DNA of 64,000 nt from Streptomyces sp. HD. GTDB lineage: Bacteria; Actinomycetota; Actinomycetes; Streptomycetales; Streptomycetaceae. The first letter of the stretch is position 1. Every line of letters begins with the position of its first letter. The stretch is from the NCBI RefSeq assembly GCF_028369295.1, contig NZ_JAQMYP010000054.1:1-64000 (forward strand), written 5' to 3'. Below, one piece after another: positions 9,583 to 19,332 of the stretch. A model generated the notes under the pieces. It searched no databases, was not told where the DNA came from, and worked only from the letters and a program-made list of their open reading frames with translations. The translations under genes and the position numbers were made by a program.

Positions 9583-9610
9583 TGACCCGGTGTGAGGGCC
9601 GGGTGGGTCA
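9583..9610. promoter_or_regulatory. Inverted repeat TGACCC-N16-GGGTCA between senS and hbpS
   Basis: Six-base perfect arms at 9583-9588 and 9605-9610 lie in the 236-bp gap between the divergent senS and hbpS starts. Position and symmetry suit a dimeric regulator such as SenR, but the pairing is short and binding is inferred only. Confidence 0.4.
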
Positions 9611-9762
9611 ACCGATCGGATGACCCCGGTGCCGCCCGTAGTGCGACGCGAAGGCATCCGGAACGTCGACGGCCGGTGCCTGTTTCCGCACGGAGGGTGG
9701 AGAGCGGACGAAGCAGGGCGGCAACCGGGCCGCCCCCGCCCATCGAAGGAGTCGACCGACCC

Positions 9763-10332
9763 ATGAACCGAGTGCGCAAGACCTTCTCCCGCCGGGCCCG
9801 CGTCGCGACCGGCGGCGCCGTGCTCGCCGTCGTCGCCCTGGCCGGCTTCGGCGCGGTGTCGGCGAACGCCTCGGCCCCGGCCACCACGTCCGCCGCCGCG
9901 ACCTCGGCCGCCGCCCCGGCCCGGGCCACGACCACCTCCACCCACCTGACGATCGACGCCGCCGGCAGGGCCGCGCAGGCCGCGCTGGATGCCGCCGAGA
10001 AGGAGAACCAGCGCGTCACGGTCGCCGTCGTGGACCGCAACGGCAACACGATCGTCACCCTGCGCGGCGACGGCGCCGGCCCGCAGTCCTATGAGTCCGC
10101 CGAGCGCAAGGCGTTCACCGCGGTGGCCTGGAACGCCCCCACCTCCCAGCTGGCCGAGCGCCTGGAGCAGGCCCCGAACCTGAAGGACATCCCCGGCACG
10201 CTGTTCCTGGCGGGCGCGGTCCCCGTCACCGCGGGCAACGCCCCCATCGCCGGGATCGGCGTCGCGGGTGCTCCGTCCGGGGCGCTGGACGAGAAGTTCG
10301 CGCGGGCGGGAGCGGAGGCGGTGGCTCGCTAG
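9763..10332 (+). CDS. hbpS: Secreted haem-binding protein, HbpS/GlcG family
   Basis: Predicted 189-residue exported protein. The N-terminus has a basic region with adjacent arginines and a hydrophobic stretch ending in ASA (residues 1-38), consistent with Tat or Sec export. The mature part is a single GlcG/HbpS domain (about 60-189) with the family strand VTVAVVDRNGN and a C-terminal glycine-rich loop IAGIGVAG. The ATG at 9763 has GAAGGAG upstream. It is divergent from the SenS/SenR-like genes; in characterised Streptomyces HbpS binds haem and acts as an accessory sensor for SenS. An Ala/Thr-rich linker after the signal suggests a flexible tether. Confidence 0.87.
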   Translation: MNRVRKTFSRRARVATGGAVLAVVALAGFGAVSANASAPATTSAAATSAAAPARATTTSTHLTIDAAGRAAQAALDAAEKENQRVTVAVVDRNGNTIVTLRGDGAGPQSYESAERKAFTAVAWNAPTSQLAERLEQAPNLKDIPGTLFLAGAVPVTAGNAPIAGIGVAGAPSGALDEKFARAGAEAVAR

Positions 10333-10435
10333 CCGTCGGCTGCGGAACGCGCCCCGGCTCCCCGCATCAGGGAGATATGCCCCTTATTGTTCCCGTTGGT
10401 GCAGGGGTATCTGCGGACGGGAGGGAACCGGGGCG

Positions 10436-11860
10436 GTGGCATTCGCGGAGTCGGCCGATGGCGGGCAGCCCAAGCCCTCCGGCGAGCGGGCCCCGCGGCC
10501 CGAGCGACGGCCTCAGCCCTGGGCGCCGCTGCTGGCGGTGTGCGCCGGCTACTTCATGGTGATCCTGGACGTGACGGTCCTCAACGTCGCCGTCCCCGTC
10601 ATCGGCCGGGAGCTGTCGGCCTCCCTCACCGGCATCCAGTGGATCACCGACGGGTACACCCTGGTGTTCGCCGGGTTCCTGCTGACCGGCGGCGCGCTCG
10701 GCGACCGGCTGGGCAACCGCCGGATCTTCTGCTCGGGCGTGGCGGTGTTCACCGTGGCCTCGGCCGCGTGCGCGCTCGCGCCGGGAACCCTGTTCCTGGT
10801 GGCGGCCCGGCTGGTGGAGGGCCTGGGCGCGGCACTCATCGTGCCCGGCTCCCTGGCCCTGCTCCAGCAGGCCTACCCGGAGCCGGACGCACGCTCACGG
10901 GCCTTCGGACTATGGGGTTCGATGGCCGGCATCGCGGCCTCCGCCGGACCGCTGCTGGGCGGACTGCTCGTCTCCACGGTGGGCTGGCGCTGGGTGTTCC
11001 TCATCAACCTGCCCGTCGGAGTGACCTGCACGCTGCTGACACTGCGCTACGTCGCCCGCTCCCCCCGGCGCACCGGCCGGGCCCTGGACTGGCCGGCACA
11101 GTGCACGGTCGTGGCGACCGTGGCGCTGCTGACCGCGGCACTCAACGAGGCCGGACGACGGGGCTGGTTGGATCCGGCCGTGCTGGCCGGGCTGGGCCTG
11201 GCCGCCCTGACCACCACGGCGTTCGTGGTGCGCGAACGGCTGGCCCGCTCTCCCGTCCTGCCCCTGAACCTGCTCCGCTCCCGCGAGATGAGCGGGGGAG
11301 CCGCCATCGGCCTGCTGTTCAACTTCGGCTTCTACGGCATGGTGTTCACCGCCAGCCTCCAGTTCCAGCACCAGCGCGGCTACAGCGCCTTGGGAACCGG
11401 GCTGGCGCTGTTCCCCGCGGTGGCGATGACCATGTTCGCCTCCGTCCTCTCCGGGCGGCTGACCCGCCGGACCGGTGATCGGCCGCTCGTGATCTGCGGC
11501 ATGCTCCTGGCCGCCCTCGGACTGACCGGCTGGGCCGCCGCCGGAGCCGATCCCGCCTACGCGCTGCTGGTGGCCCCGATGATGGCCGCGGGCTTCGGCA
11601 CGTCCTTCGCCCTCACCGGCTCGACCGCCACGGTGATGGGCGCCGCGCCCTTTGCCTACTCGGGCGCCGCTTCCGCCCTGTTCAACACCACCCGCCAGAT
11701 CGGCAGCGCCACGGGCGTGGCGCTCGGCGGCACCCTGCTCGCCACGGCCACGGACTACGACGCCGGGCTCCGGGTCAGCATGGCGGTGGGAGCGGTCGCG
11801 TATCTGGTCGCGGCGGCGCTGGGGTGGCTGTGCGTGCCGGCGAGGGCGAAGCGGGCGTAA
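10436..11860 (+). CDS. DHA2 (EmrB/QacA) family MFS drug exporter
   Basis: Predicted 474-residue permease with about 14 hydrophobic segments. Diagnostic motifs are the first-helix LDVTVLNVAVP, the GGALGDRLGNRR loop motif and the antiporter motif in helix 5 (GPLLGGLLV). It probably exports hydrophobic drugs or secondary metabolites using proton-motive force. GTG at 10436 is chosen because GGGAGGG (10419-10425) has about 10 nt of spacing; longer in-frame starts extend into the hbpS gene. No regulator gene is adjacent. Substrate unknown. Confidence 0.88.
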   Translation: MAFAESADGGQPKPSGERAPRPERRPQPWAPLLAVCAGYFMVILDVTVLNVAVPVIGRELSASLTGIQWITDGYTLVFAGFLLTGGALGDRLGNRRIFCSGVAVFTVASAACALAPGTLFLVAARLVEGLGAALIVPGSLALLQQAYPEPDARSRAFGLWGSMAGIAASAGPLLGGLLVSTVGWRWVFLINLPVGVTCTLLTLRYVARSPRRTGRALDWPAQCTVVATVALLTAALNEAGRRGWLDPAVLAGLGLAALTTTAFVVRERLARSPVLPLNLLRSREMSGGAAIGLLFNFGFYGMVFTASLQFQHQRGYSALGTGLALFPAVAMTMFASVLSGRLTRRTGDRPLVICGMLLAALGLTGWAAAGADPAYALLVAPMMAAGFGTSFALTGSTATVMGAAPFAYSGAASALFNTTRQIGSATGVALGGTLLATATDYDAGLRVSMAVGAVAYLVAAALGWLCVPARAKRA

Positions 11861-11970
11861 AGGGGCAGGGGCAGGACGGCGGAAACGCGATCACAGGTGT
11901 GTCGAATTCACCCGTTCCCGATCGACGTGAGAGTGAAGGCAGCACACCCCAGCACCCAGGAGTACTCATC

Positions 11971-12585
11971 GTGACCGTGACCGCGGATCTGGCCATCTCC
12001 CTCGACGGCTACGTCGCCGGCACCGACGTCGGCATCGACAACCCGGGAGGCAACGGCGCCGAGCCCCTCTTCGAGTGGATCCACAACCTGGCGAGCTGGC
12101 GGGAACGCCAGGGGATGACGGGCGGGGAGGAGAACGAGGACTCCCGGCTGATGCGTGAGTGGTTCGACGCCACCGGGGCGGTGGTCATGGGCCGCATGAT
12201 GTACGACACGGGCGAGGAGTTCTGGGGCGACAACCCCCCGTTCCGCACGCCGGTCTTCGTCCTCACCCACCGCCCTCGGCCGACCCTGGCCAAGGAGGGC
12301 GGAACCACCTTCACGTTCGTCACCGACGGCATGCACAGCGCCCTCGACCGGGCGAGGGCCGCGGCCGGCGACAGGAACGTCGACATCGCGGGCGGCGCGA
12401 GCACGGTGCGGCAGTACCTCGACGCTGGACTCATCGACGAGCTGCAACTGCACGTGGTGCCCGCCCTCCTCGGCGAGGGCCTGCGGCTCTTCGACGGCCC
12501 GGGCGCACAGCGACAGAACCTGGAGCAGGTCAGGATGGTCGGCACGCCCCTGGCGACCCACCTGAAGTACCGCTTCGTGAAGTGA
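11971..12585 (+). CDS. Dihydrofolate reductase family (RibD C-terminal domain) protein
   Basis: Predicted 204-residue NADPH-dependent reductase-like protein. Seen: the N-terminal strand and DGYVAG loop, the VVMGRMMYD segment (about 72-80), the VDIAGGAS nucleotide loop (about 138) and the LIDELQLHVVPALLGEG C-terminal signature. The GTG at 11971 follows CCAGGAG with 7 nt of spacing. Such single-domain RibD-like proteins are common in actinobacteria and are usually not part of riboflavin operons; none is present here. The actual substrate is unknown. Confidence 0.88.
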   Translation: MTVTADLAISLDGYVAGTDVGIDNPGGNGAEPLFEWIHNLASWRERQGMTGGEENEDSRLMREWFDATGAVVMGRMMYDTGEEFWGDNPPFRTPVFVLTHRPRPTLAKEGGTTFTFVTDGMHSALDRARAAAGDRNVDIAGGASTVRQYLDAGLIDELQLHVVPALLGEGLRLFDGPGAQRQNLEQVRMVGTPLATHLKYRFVK

Positions 12586-12671
12586 GAAGTGAAGGTCCGT
12601 CAGGTGATCACACTCGCTCCGGCCATGAGGGACGGGAACAACGCATACCCGTATCGCCTGGCTCCGATCCG

Positions 12672-13000
12672 CTGCCGAAGGCGCTGATCGCGTTGACCGC
12701 GGTGGCCATGGGGGTTCGCAGCGCGACGATATGGCGACTCGGGGCGCTGGTGAACACCACGCTGGTGACCGGCACCCTCATCACCTGGATCAGGAAGTCG
12801 GCGGTGGGCGGTGACACGTCGGATACCTTCCGCCCTTCCACGGAGCCGCCCTGGTGGCGGTCTTCGCCGGAGCGGCCATCGGCACGCTGTTGCTGCGTGT
12901 GAGCCTCACCGCGGCGCTGCTGGTCGCCGCAGCGCGCGTACTGGGCGCCGTCGGAGGCTATGCCGCCCATCCGGCATCCCGACGCGCGCCGAGTGCCTGA
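12672..13000 (+). pseudogene. DUF1275 (YoaK-like) membrane protein, decayed fragment
   Basis: A reading frame around 12,680-12,830 encodes ALTAVAMGVRSATIWRLG, closely resembling the conserved MGVQNATVRRL core of DUF1275 proteins. The next recognisable piece, LVAVFAGAAIGTLLLRVSL (from about 12,850), is in another frame and matches the C-terminal helices, ending at a TGA at 12,998. The N-terminal half is absent. One frameshift and loss of the start make this a relic. Confidence 0.65.
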
Positions 13001-13098
13001 GCCGTCGGGCTCCGGTGCGGGCGATTGGCCGGCCGCCTCCGCGGTGGCCGAGGGCCTCGCACCGGAGCCTGTCGCCGCTGCCGCACCCCCAACCGGTA

Positions 13099-15162
13099 TC
13101 AGCGGCCCGTGCTCGGCTGGGCCCTGACGGCCACGGTCTCCTCCGGCACCTGCGCTGCCCGCATGCCCGGCCCGCGACCGGTGAAGCGCATGGCGACGCA
13201 TGCCCCCAGATACAGCACGGCGACCACCAGCAGCAGCGCCTGATATCCCGTCATCAGCGCCAGATATTCGAGCGCGCCCCCGGTCAGCGCACCCAGCAGA
13301 TTCGCGCCGAACGCGGATGTCGGGTCGGGGGCCAGTGCGAGGCGGTCCGAGAAGATGAGGTTGGCACAGAAGATCGGCGCGAAGGCCAGCGCGATGGCGG
13401 CTGCGAGCCGTCCGGCGAAGGGCAGCGAGAGCACGGCCTGCACCGGAACCAGCCAGGCCGCCGCGAGAGAGCCGAAGAGCAGCAGTTGCAGCAACGGTTG
13501 GCTGACCCGCCGCAACCTGCGCCGGACCTCGACCGCGGCGAGGACGGAGAGCAGGACACCGAAGAACACGAGCGCGTTGACCAGCCAGGTCGTACCGAAG
13601 AACAGCGCGAAGCCGATCACGTTCTTCGTTTCGAGCAGCATGAAGGCCGCGCCCAGCAGAAACATGTCGGCGTAGCGGAACGTGCTCCGGATGCGGACCC
13701 CGGTCAGGCGCACCGACAGCAAGGTCACCAGCAGGATCGCGCCCAGGGCGCCCAGGTAGAGCGTGGGGATGCCCCGGTGCAGCAGATACGGGAAGGGGTG
13801 GTCGTCGCGTGCGGCCGCCGGGATGGCCCCGGTGGCCCGCCAGGTCTGCTTGCAGGACTGGTCGGCGGGGCTCATCCCGGCCACCAGCACGGCCGCGTTC
13901 CGTTTGTACGTCGTCATGCAGGGGGCGTGGCCGTAGAGGCCGTCGAGATCACCGGCGAAGCGGTCGACCAGCCAGCTCTTGCGGTAGTAGTTGTACATGG
14001 CGAACGCGCCGTTCGGCGTCAGGTGATCGCGGGCGGCCTCGAACGCCTCACGGGTGAACAGGTAGCTCTCCAGCCGCAGATTGCTCGCGCCCGACACCAG
14101 CGTCAGCGAGTCCGGGAGCGCCAGAACGATCAGGTCGTACTTGGCGTTCGTCCGCTCCAGGAACGCCCGCCCGTCGTCGATGTGGACGTGCACCCTGGGG
14201 TCGTCGTACGGCCTGGCGGGGTGCAGTTGCGCACCGATCTCCTGCAGGCGCGGGTCGATTTCGACCGCGTCCACGTGCTGCGCTCCGTGCGCCAGCGCGA
14301 CCGCGACGTCATTGCCGTTGCCGGCCCCGATGACCAGCACACGCTTGTGCGGGTTGCGGGGTGTCTGCTCGTACGCCTGCCGATAGGGCGAGTTCTCCCG
14401 CATCAGCACCGGCAGCGGTGCGGTGCTCTGGTGCGGGACGCCGTTGGCGGAGATGTAGTAGGTCCGGGTGGTGGTCGGCGACTTTTCGAGCTCGATCTTG
14501 TAGTAGGGCGACCAGGAGACGCCGGCCGTCGTCGTCTCCAGGAACAGCGCGGCGACCATCGCCGTGAGGGGGATGGCGTACAGCAGCGTGTTGCGGCGCC
14601 CACCGAGGATCAGCAGGGCCGCGGCGGCGCATACGCCCCACACGACCGATGGGGCGCACAACCAGGACAGTACGGCGAAGGAGACCGAACCGGTGATGCT
14701 GCCGAGCAGGTCGTAGCGGTAGGCGTCGAGCGAGGGGAGCCGGCGGAAGAGGTCGGCGGTGATCTTGCCGATCCCGGCCATGATCACCGCGGTCAGCAGG
14801 AAGATGGCCGGCAGCGTCACCCACTGGGGCAGGCCGGTGGTCTTCACGGCCGTGAAGTAGATGACCTCACTGCTGCTCTGGCGCACCTGCACCGGGTACG
14901 CGCGCACCAGGACGACGAGCAGTGCGAGGGGGATGGGCGTACAGCGTTTGAGCCACTGCCCGCGCGCCGCCGGGATCAGGAACCCGATGCCGATGCCGAG
15001 GAACGATCCCAGCAGGATGAAGTTCGAGAAGTAGCTGAGATGGACGACGTTGGCGCCGCCCCATCGGATCAGCGCCAGCTCGACGAAGAGCATGGTGCTG
15101 CTGGCCAGCACGAGCCTCCAGCGTACCGATGCTGCGGTTTGCCCGGTTTCGGTCAGCTTCAT
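13099..15162 (-). CDS. Integral membrane spermidine synthase-like protein
   Basis: Predicted 687-residue protein with an N-terminal membrane block (about seven helices, residues 15-220), a central SAM-dependent methyltransferase fold (about 270-420) and a C-terminal membrane block (about 455-665). The central part has the spermidine-synthase-like nucleotide motif VLVIGAGNGNDVAVAL and the acidic VDAVEIDPRL and IDDGRAFL motifs. Many bacteria encode such membrane-embedded homologues; their reaction is unsettled and need not be polyamine synthesis. The start at 15162 is an ATG giving an immediate hydrophobic N-terminus. It is divergent from the cyclase gene with a short gap. Confidence 0.85.
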   Translation of the reverse strand: MKLTETGQTAASVRWRLVLASSTMLFVELALIRWGGANVVHLSYFSNFILLGSFLGIGIGFLIPAARGQWLKRCTPIPLALLVVLVRAYPVQVRQSSSEVIYFTAVKTTGLPQWVTLPAIFLLTAVIMAGIGKITADLFRRLPSLDAYRYDLLGSITGSVSFAVLSWLCAPSVVWGVCAAAALLILGGRRNTLLYAIPLTAMVAALFLETTTAGVSWSPYYKIELEKSPTTTRTYYISANGVPHQSTAPLPVLMRENSPYRQAYEQTPRNPHKRVLVIGAGNGNDVAVALAHGAQHVDAVEIDPRLQEIGAQLHPARPYDDPRVHVHIDDGRAFLERTNAKYDLIVLALPDSLTLVSGASNLRLESYLFTREAFEAARDHLTPNGAFAMYNYYRKSWLVDRFAGDLDGLYGHAPCMTTYKRNAAVLVAGMSPADQSCKQTWRATGAIPAAARDDHPFPYLLHRGIPTLYLGALGAILLVTLLSVRLTGVRIRSTFRYADMFLLGAAFMLLETKNVIGFALFFGTTWLVNALVFFGVLLSVLAAVEVRRRLRRVSQPLLQLLLFGSLAAAWLVPVQAVLSLPFAGRLAAAIALAFAPIFCANLIFSDRLALAPDPTSAFGANLLGALTGGALEYLALMTGYQALLLVVAVLYLGACVAMRFTGRGPGMRAAQVPEETVAVRAQPSTGR

Positions 15163-15278
15163 GCGCGTTTAAGGTGTCAGCTTCAGGGCGTCGAGTCGAG
15201 AAGCCTTGCCGGGTTACGGCGCGGATATCAGCGGCAACATGATCGCCGTCATGGCGTCGACGGGGACGGTGAGTACGG

Positions 15279-16277
15279 ATGAGCTCAAATTCCGCCGAGG
15301 CCCCCGACCCCACCCCTGACCCCACCCCCGCGCCCACCCCCGCGCCCGCCGACGCCGACAACGGTCCCGCGGTCTCCCGACGGGAGTTCGACGCACTCTT
15401 CGAGACGGTGCGCACCTGGGGGCGGTGGGCGCCGGCCGACCGCGGCGCCTGGAACCGGGTGACCGCGGAATCCGTACGGCGGGCCACGGCCACGGTGCGG
15501 TCCGGGACCGTCGTCCCGATGGCACTGCCCTGGAACACCCGGCCCGGGCCCGACAACCGCAGGCCCGCCCTGCATCACATGACCGATCTGGGCGATCGGG
15601 AAGCCCCGGAGCCCGCCACCTACAAGGACTTCATCGCTGCCGACTACCACGGCAAGGGCGTCACCCATCTCGATGCCCTGTGCCATATCGCCTACCGGGG
15701 GCGGCTCTACGACGGCCGGGCGGCGGACGAGGTCGTCGACGCCACGGGCGCCCGCTTCGGCGCGGTGTCGGAGCTCGGCCCCCTCGTCACGAGGGGTGTG
15801 CTTCTCGACCTGCCCGCCGTCCTCGGGATCCGGTGGCTGGAGCCGGGACGGGCGGTACATGCGAAGGACGTCATCGCCGCCGAGCAGGCGCTCGATGTGA
15901 CGATCGGCGAGGGAGACGCGGTGCTGCTGCGTTCCGGGCACGCCCGCCGTCGCGCGGAGCTCGGTGCCTGGGATCCCGACGAGGCGAGCGCGGGTTTCCA
16001 CGTGGACGCGCTGCCCCTGCTCGGCGAGCGCGGCATCGCGCTGCTGGGCGGCGACGGCGACAGCGATGTGCGGCCCTCACCGGTGGAGGGTGTGCACTCG
16101 CCCGTCCACGCCCTGGCCGTGGCCGCGATGGGGGTGCCGCTGCTGGACAACCTCGACCTGGAGGCACTCTCGGCCGCGACCGCCGAAGCGGGGCGGTACG
16201 AGTTCCTGCTGGTGGTGGCGCCGTTGAACGTTCCCGGCGGGACCGGCTCACCTGTCAGTCCGGTCGCGGTCCTGTGA
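15279..16277 (+). CDS. Cyclase-family (kynurenine formamidase-like) metal hydrolase
   Basis: Predicted 332-residue protein of the metal-dependent cyclase/formamidase family (PF04199). The metal-binding motif H-x-D-x-x-x-H is visible as THLDALCHI near residue 130, with a further HSPVHALAV histidine pair near 272. The N-terminus holds a Pro/Thr/Ala-rich low-complexity stretch (DPTPDPTPAPTPAPA) that looks like a linker, not a signal peptide. The start is the ATG at 15279 with GGGGACGGTGAG upstream. Substrates in the family include N-formylkynurenine and cyclic imides or esters; no tryptophan-catabolic neighbours are present. Confidence 0.85.
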   Translation: MSSNSAEAPDPTPDPTPAPTPAPADADNGPAVSRREFDALFETVRTWGRWAPADRGAWNRVTAESVRRATATVRSGTVVPMALPWNTRPGPDNRRPALHHMTDLGDREAPEPATYKDFIAADYHGKGVTHLDALCHIAYRGRLYDGRAADEVVDATGARFGAVSELGPLVTRGVLLDLPAVLGIRWLEPGRAVHAKDVIAAEQALDVTIGEGDAVLLRSGHARRRAELGAWDPDEASAGFHVDALPLLGERGIALLGGDGDSDVRPSPVEGVHSPVHALAVAAMGVPLLDNLDLEALSAATAEAGRYEFLLVVAPLNVPGGTGSPVSPVAVL

Positions 16278-16445
16278 CCACCGTCCGGCCCCGCACCCCC
16301 GGCCCGGTCACTGTGCGTGATCGATCTTGCGGATCGTGACTCATGTCTTGGATTTCCCGTATTGTCGTTAATGCTGGGTATTTCCGAAGATGGGTTACAG
16401 AAAGCACGAGTGAGGCGAGGCGTGGTTCGGTCCGGCGGGGAACCG

Positions 16446-19310
16446 ATGTCGACGGGGCGTGCGACAGGCGGCGCAGGGCCCGCACGCTCCCGTGAGCGGT
16501 TTCTGCAGGGGGAGCCGGTCGAGACGGGCGTACGGACGTCCATCCTGAACTCGTGGCAGCGCTGCCAGTCCCTGGATCTCTCGCCGGACCAGGTCGACCT
16601 TCCCTTCCGCGACGACTTCGACCCGGACGGCCGGATCGTGCACGCGTCCCTGCCCGTGCTCGACAGGCTGCAGTCCCGGTTCGCCGGCACCTCGATGAAC
16701 ATCTCCGTCGCCGACGCGGACGGGACGGTTCTCCTGCGGCGTTTCGGAGAGGCGTCTTTGGCCAGAACCCTCCCGGCGATCCAACGCGTCCCGGGATTCG
16801 TCTTCGCCGAACACGTCGCCGGCACCAACGGCATCGGTCTCGCTCTCGCGGAGCGTCGGCTCATCCGGGTCTACGGCGCCGAGCACTTCGCCGAGCGTTC
16901 CCAGGGAAGCGCCTGCCGCGCACTGCCCGTCCGCGACCCGCTCAGCGGCCGTATCGAGGGTGTCCTGTGCTTCGGCTATCCGCGCAGCGCCGAGGACCCC
17001 GCGCTGGACACCGTGATACGCAGGGCGGCGGAGGCCATCGAGCGCCGGCTGCTCGGGCAGAGTTCCGCGCGCGGGCGCGCCCTGCTGCGGGCGTACCTGG
17101 ACGCGGGAGCCAGAACCTCGGCCGGTTCCCACCGCGGCATCGGGGTGGACGAACTGGCCCTCGAACTGCACCCCCGGGACCGGTCCGCCGTGGTGGGCAA
17201 GGCCGCCGAGCTGATCGCCCTGGGGATACGGGCCGCCGTCGACGTGCACCTGTCCGACGGCCGCCTGGTCACGCTCGTGAGCCGTCCGGTGACGACGGCC
17301 TGCGGAGTGGCGGGCATCGCCATCGAGGCCGTCCTCCCCGGCCTTTCACCCGGAAGGTTCCTCGCCGCCGTGCCACGCCAGGTCGACGAGCCGCTGGGCT
17401 TCGCCGTCGAGCCTGCCGCCGTCCCCGCCGTCCCCGCCGTCCCCGCCGTCCCGCAGCCCGAGGCTGCTCATGCTGCTCCGGCGCCCGAGCAGGTCCCCGT
17501 CACCGTGTCGTCCGGGCCCCTGTCCGGTGCCGAGCAGGGCCAGGGCGCCATGAGCGTCGCCGCCGACGGTGCGACGGACCACCGCTCCGGCTTCCCGCCC
17601 TCGAAGACGGGGCTCGTGATGGTGGGCGAGCCGCACGTGGGGACCTACGCGCTGGCCGCGCGACGCCGGCTGGAGCTGCTCTCCGAGGTCAGCGCCCGCA
17701 TAGGCACCACCCTGGACGTGCGCCGCACCGCCCGGGAACTCGCCGAGACGGCGGTCCCGCGACTGGCCGACTTCGTCACCATCGACCTGCCGGAAGCCGT
17801 ACTGCGCGGCGAGGAGTCCGCCGACCCCGGCAGTGACCTGCGCCGTGCCGTGGTCCACGGGATCCGCGACGGCCTGCCCTTCTCACCGGTCGGCAAGCGG
17901 GTCGACTACGGCCCGACCACGCCCCAACTGCGCTGTCTGACCAGCGGACAGGCGGTGCTGGAACCGGACCTGAAGGCCGCGGCGGGCTGGCTCGCGCAGG
18001 ACCCCGAGCACACCGGGCAACTGCTCAGCCACGTCCACTCCCTCATCGCGGTGCCCCTGGTCGCCCGCGGTGTCGTGCTGGGCATCGTCGGCTTCTACCG
18101 AGCGCAGGACCCCGCGCCCTTCGGTGACGACGACCGTTCGCTGGCCCAGGAACTCGCGAACCGAGCCGCGCTGTCCATCGACAACGCCCGGCGCTATACC
18201 CGCGAACGCACCATGGTCCTGGCCCTGCAGCGCAGCCTGCTCCCGCACGGTCTGCCCGACCAGGACGCCGTCGAGGTCGCGCACCGCTACCTGCCCGCCG
18301 AATCGGACGTGGGCGGGGACTGGTACGACGTCGTCCCCCTCTCCGGAACCCGGGTCGGCCTCTTCGTCGGCGACGTCGTCGGACACGGCATGCTCTCCGC
18401 CGCCACCATGGGCCGACTGCGCACCGCCGCGCGCAGCTTCGCCGAACTCGACTTCCCGCCGGACGAAGTCCTCACCCACCTCGACAGCCTCGTGGGACGC
18501 CTGGACCGGGAGGACCCCGACTCCGACGGCGCCGGCATCATCGGCGCGACCTGCCTGTACGCCGTCTACGACCCGACCTCGCAGCAGTGCACCATGGCGC
18601 GGGCCGGCCACCCTCCGCCCGCGCTGGCCCACCCCGACGGCACCGTGTCCTTCCCCGACCTGCCCGCCGGGCCCCCGCTCGGCCTCGGCGGTCTGCCCTT
18701 CGAATCCGCCGAGGTCCACCTCCCCGAGGGCAGCCGTCTCGTCCTCTACACGGACGGGCTCATCGAGGACCGGCAGCGCGACGTCGACGTGGTCCTCGAC
18801 CAGCTGCGAGGAGCCCTGGCCCACCCGGAGCGCACGCCCGAGGACACCTGCCAGGTCATCCTGGACACCGTGGCGTCGGCCCACCCCAGCGACGACATCG
18901 CCCTGCTCGTCGCCCGCACTCACGCCCTGCCCCCCGACCGGATCGCGACCTGGGACCTGCCCGCCGACCCGGCCCGGGTCAGCGAGGTCCGCGCCGCCGC
19001 CGTCCGGAGGCTGGCCGAGTGGGGCCTCGACGAGGCCGCGTTCGCCGCGGAACTCATACTCAGCGAGCTGGTCACCAACGCCATCCGCCACGGTGCCGGG
19101 CCCATCAGGGTGCGGCTGCTGCACGGCCGCACCCTGATCTGCGAGGTCTGCGACGCCAGCAACACCGCCCCGCACCTGCGCCGCGCGGCGAACACCGACG
19201 AGGGCGGTCGTGGCCTGTTCCTCGTCGCACAGCTGTCACAGAGCTGGGGTACGCGCTACATCCCGCAGGGCAAGGTCATCTGGGCCGAATGCGGTCTCGC
19301 CGGGGTCTGA
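16446..19310 (+). CDS. Multidomain sensor: AcoR-type GAF, GAF, SpoIIE phosphatase and HATPase anti-sigma kinase
   Basis: Predicted 954-residue signalling protein. Residues about 20-185 match the N-terminal sensory region of AcoR/DhaR sigma-54 activators (SILNSWQRC, then AEHVAGTNGIGLAL and GSACRALPV). A connector (about 190-310) and a low-complexity VPAVPAVPAVPQP linker follow. A second GAF domain spans about 400-560, the SpoIIE PP2C domain 590-785 (DVGGDWYDV, GDVVGHGM, SDDIALLV), and a C-terminal RsbW-like HATPase 810-945 (ELILSELVTNAIRHG, GGRGLFLV). One polypeptide thus carries both kinase and phosphatase of a partner-switching system. ATG at 16446 gives a normal N-terminus; the earlier in-frame start at 16317 adds non-conserved residues. 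Confidence 0.88.
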   Translation: MSTGRATGGAGPARSRERFLQGEPVETGVRTSILNSWQRCQSLDLSPDQVDLPFRDDFDPDGRIVHASLPVLDRLQSRFAGTSMNISVADADGTVLLRRFGEASLARTLPAIQRVPGFVFAEHVAGTNGIGLALAERRLIRVYGAEHFAERSQGSACRALPVRDPLSGRIEGVLCFGYPRSAEDPALDTVIRRAAEAIERRLLGQSSARGRALLRAYLDAGARTSAGSHRGIGVDELALELHPRDRSAVVGKAAELIALGIRAAVDVHLSDGRLVTLVSRPVTTACGVAGIAIEAVLPGLSPGRFLAAVPRQVDEPLGFAVEPAAVPAVPAVPAVPQPEAAHAAPAPEQVPVTVSSGPLSGAEQGQGAMSVAADGATDHRSGFPPSKTGLVMVGEPHVGTYALAARRRLELLSEVSARIGTTLDVRRTARELAETAVPRLADFVTIDLPEAVLRGEESADPGSDLRRAVVHGIRDGLPFSPVGKRVDYGPTTPQLRCLTSGQAVLEPDLKAAAGWLAQDPEHTGQLLSHVHSLIAVPLVARGVVLGIVGFYRAQDPAPFGDDDRSLAQELANRAALSIDNARRYTRERTMVLALQRSLLPHGLPDQDAVEVAHRYLPAESDVGGDWYDVVPLSGTRVGLFVGDVVGHGMLSAATMGRLRTAARSFAELDFPPDEVLTHLDSLVGRLDREDPDSDGAGIIGATCLYAVYDPTSQQCTMARAGHPPPALAHPDGTVSFPDLPAGPPLGLGGLPFESAEVHLPEGSRLVLYTDGLIEDRQRDVDVVLDQLRGALAHPERTPEDTCQVILDTVASAHPSDDIALLVARTHALPPDRIATWDLPADPARVSEVRAAAVRRLAEWGLDEAAFAAELILSELVTNAIRHGAGPIRVRLLHGRTLICEVCDASNTAPHLRRAANTDEGGRGLFLVAQLSQSWGTRYIPQGKVIWAECGLAGV

Positions 19311-19332
19311 CGGGGTTGCGGCCACACGCCAC

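Noticed and set aside
12811..15282. 823-codon plus-strand frame opposite the membrane spermidine-synthase-like gene
   Set aside because: Antisense shadow. The opposite strand has proper membrane helices and a SAM motif.
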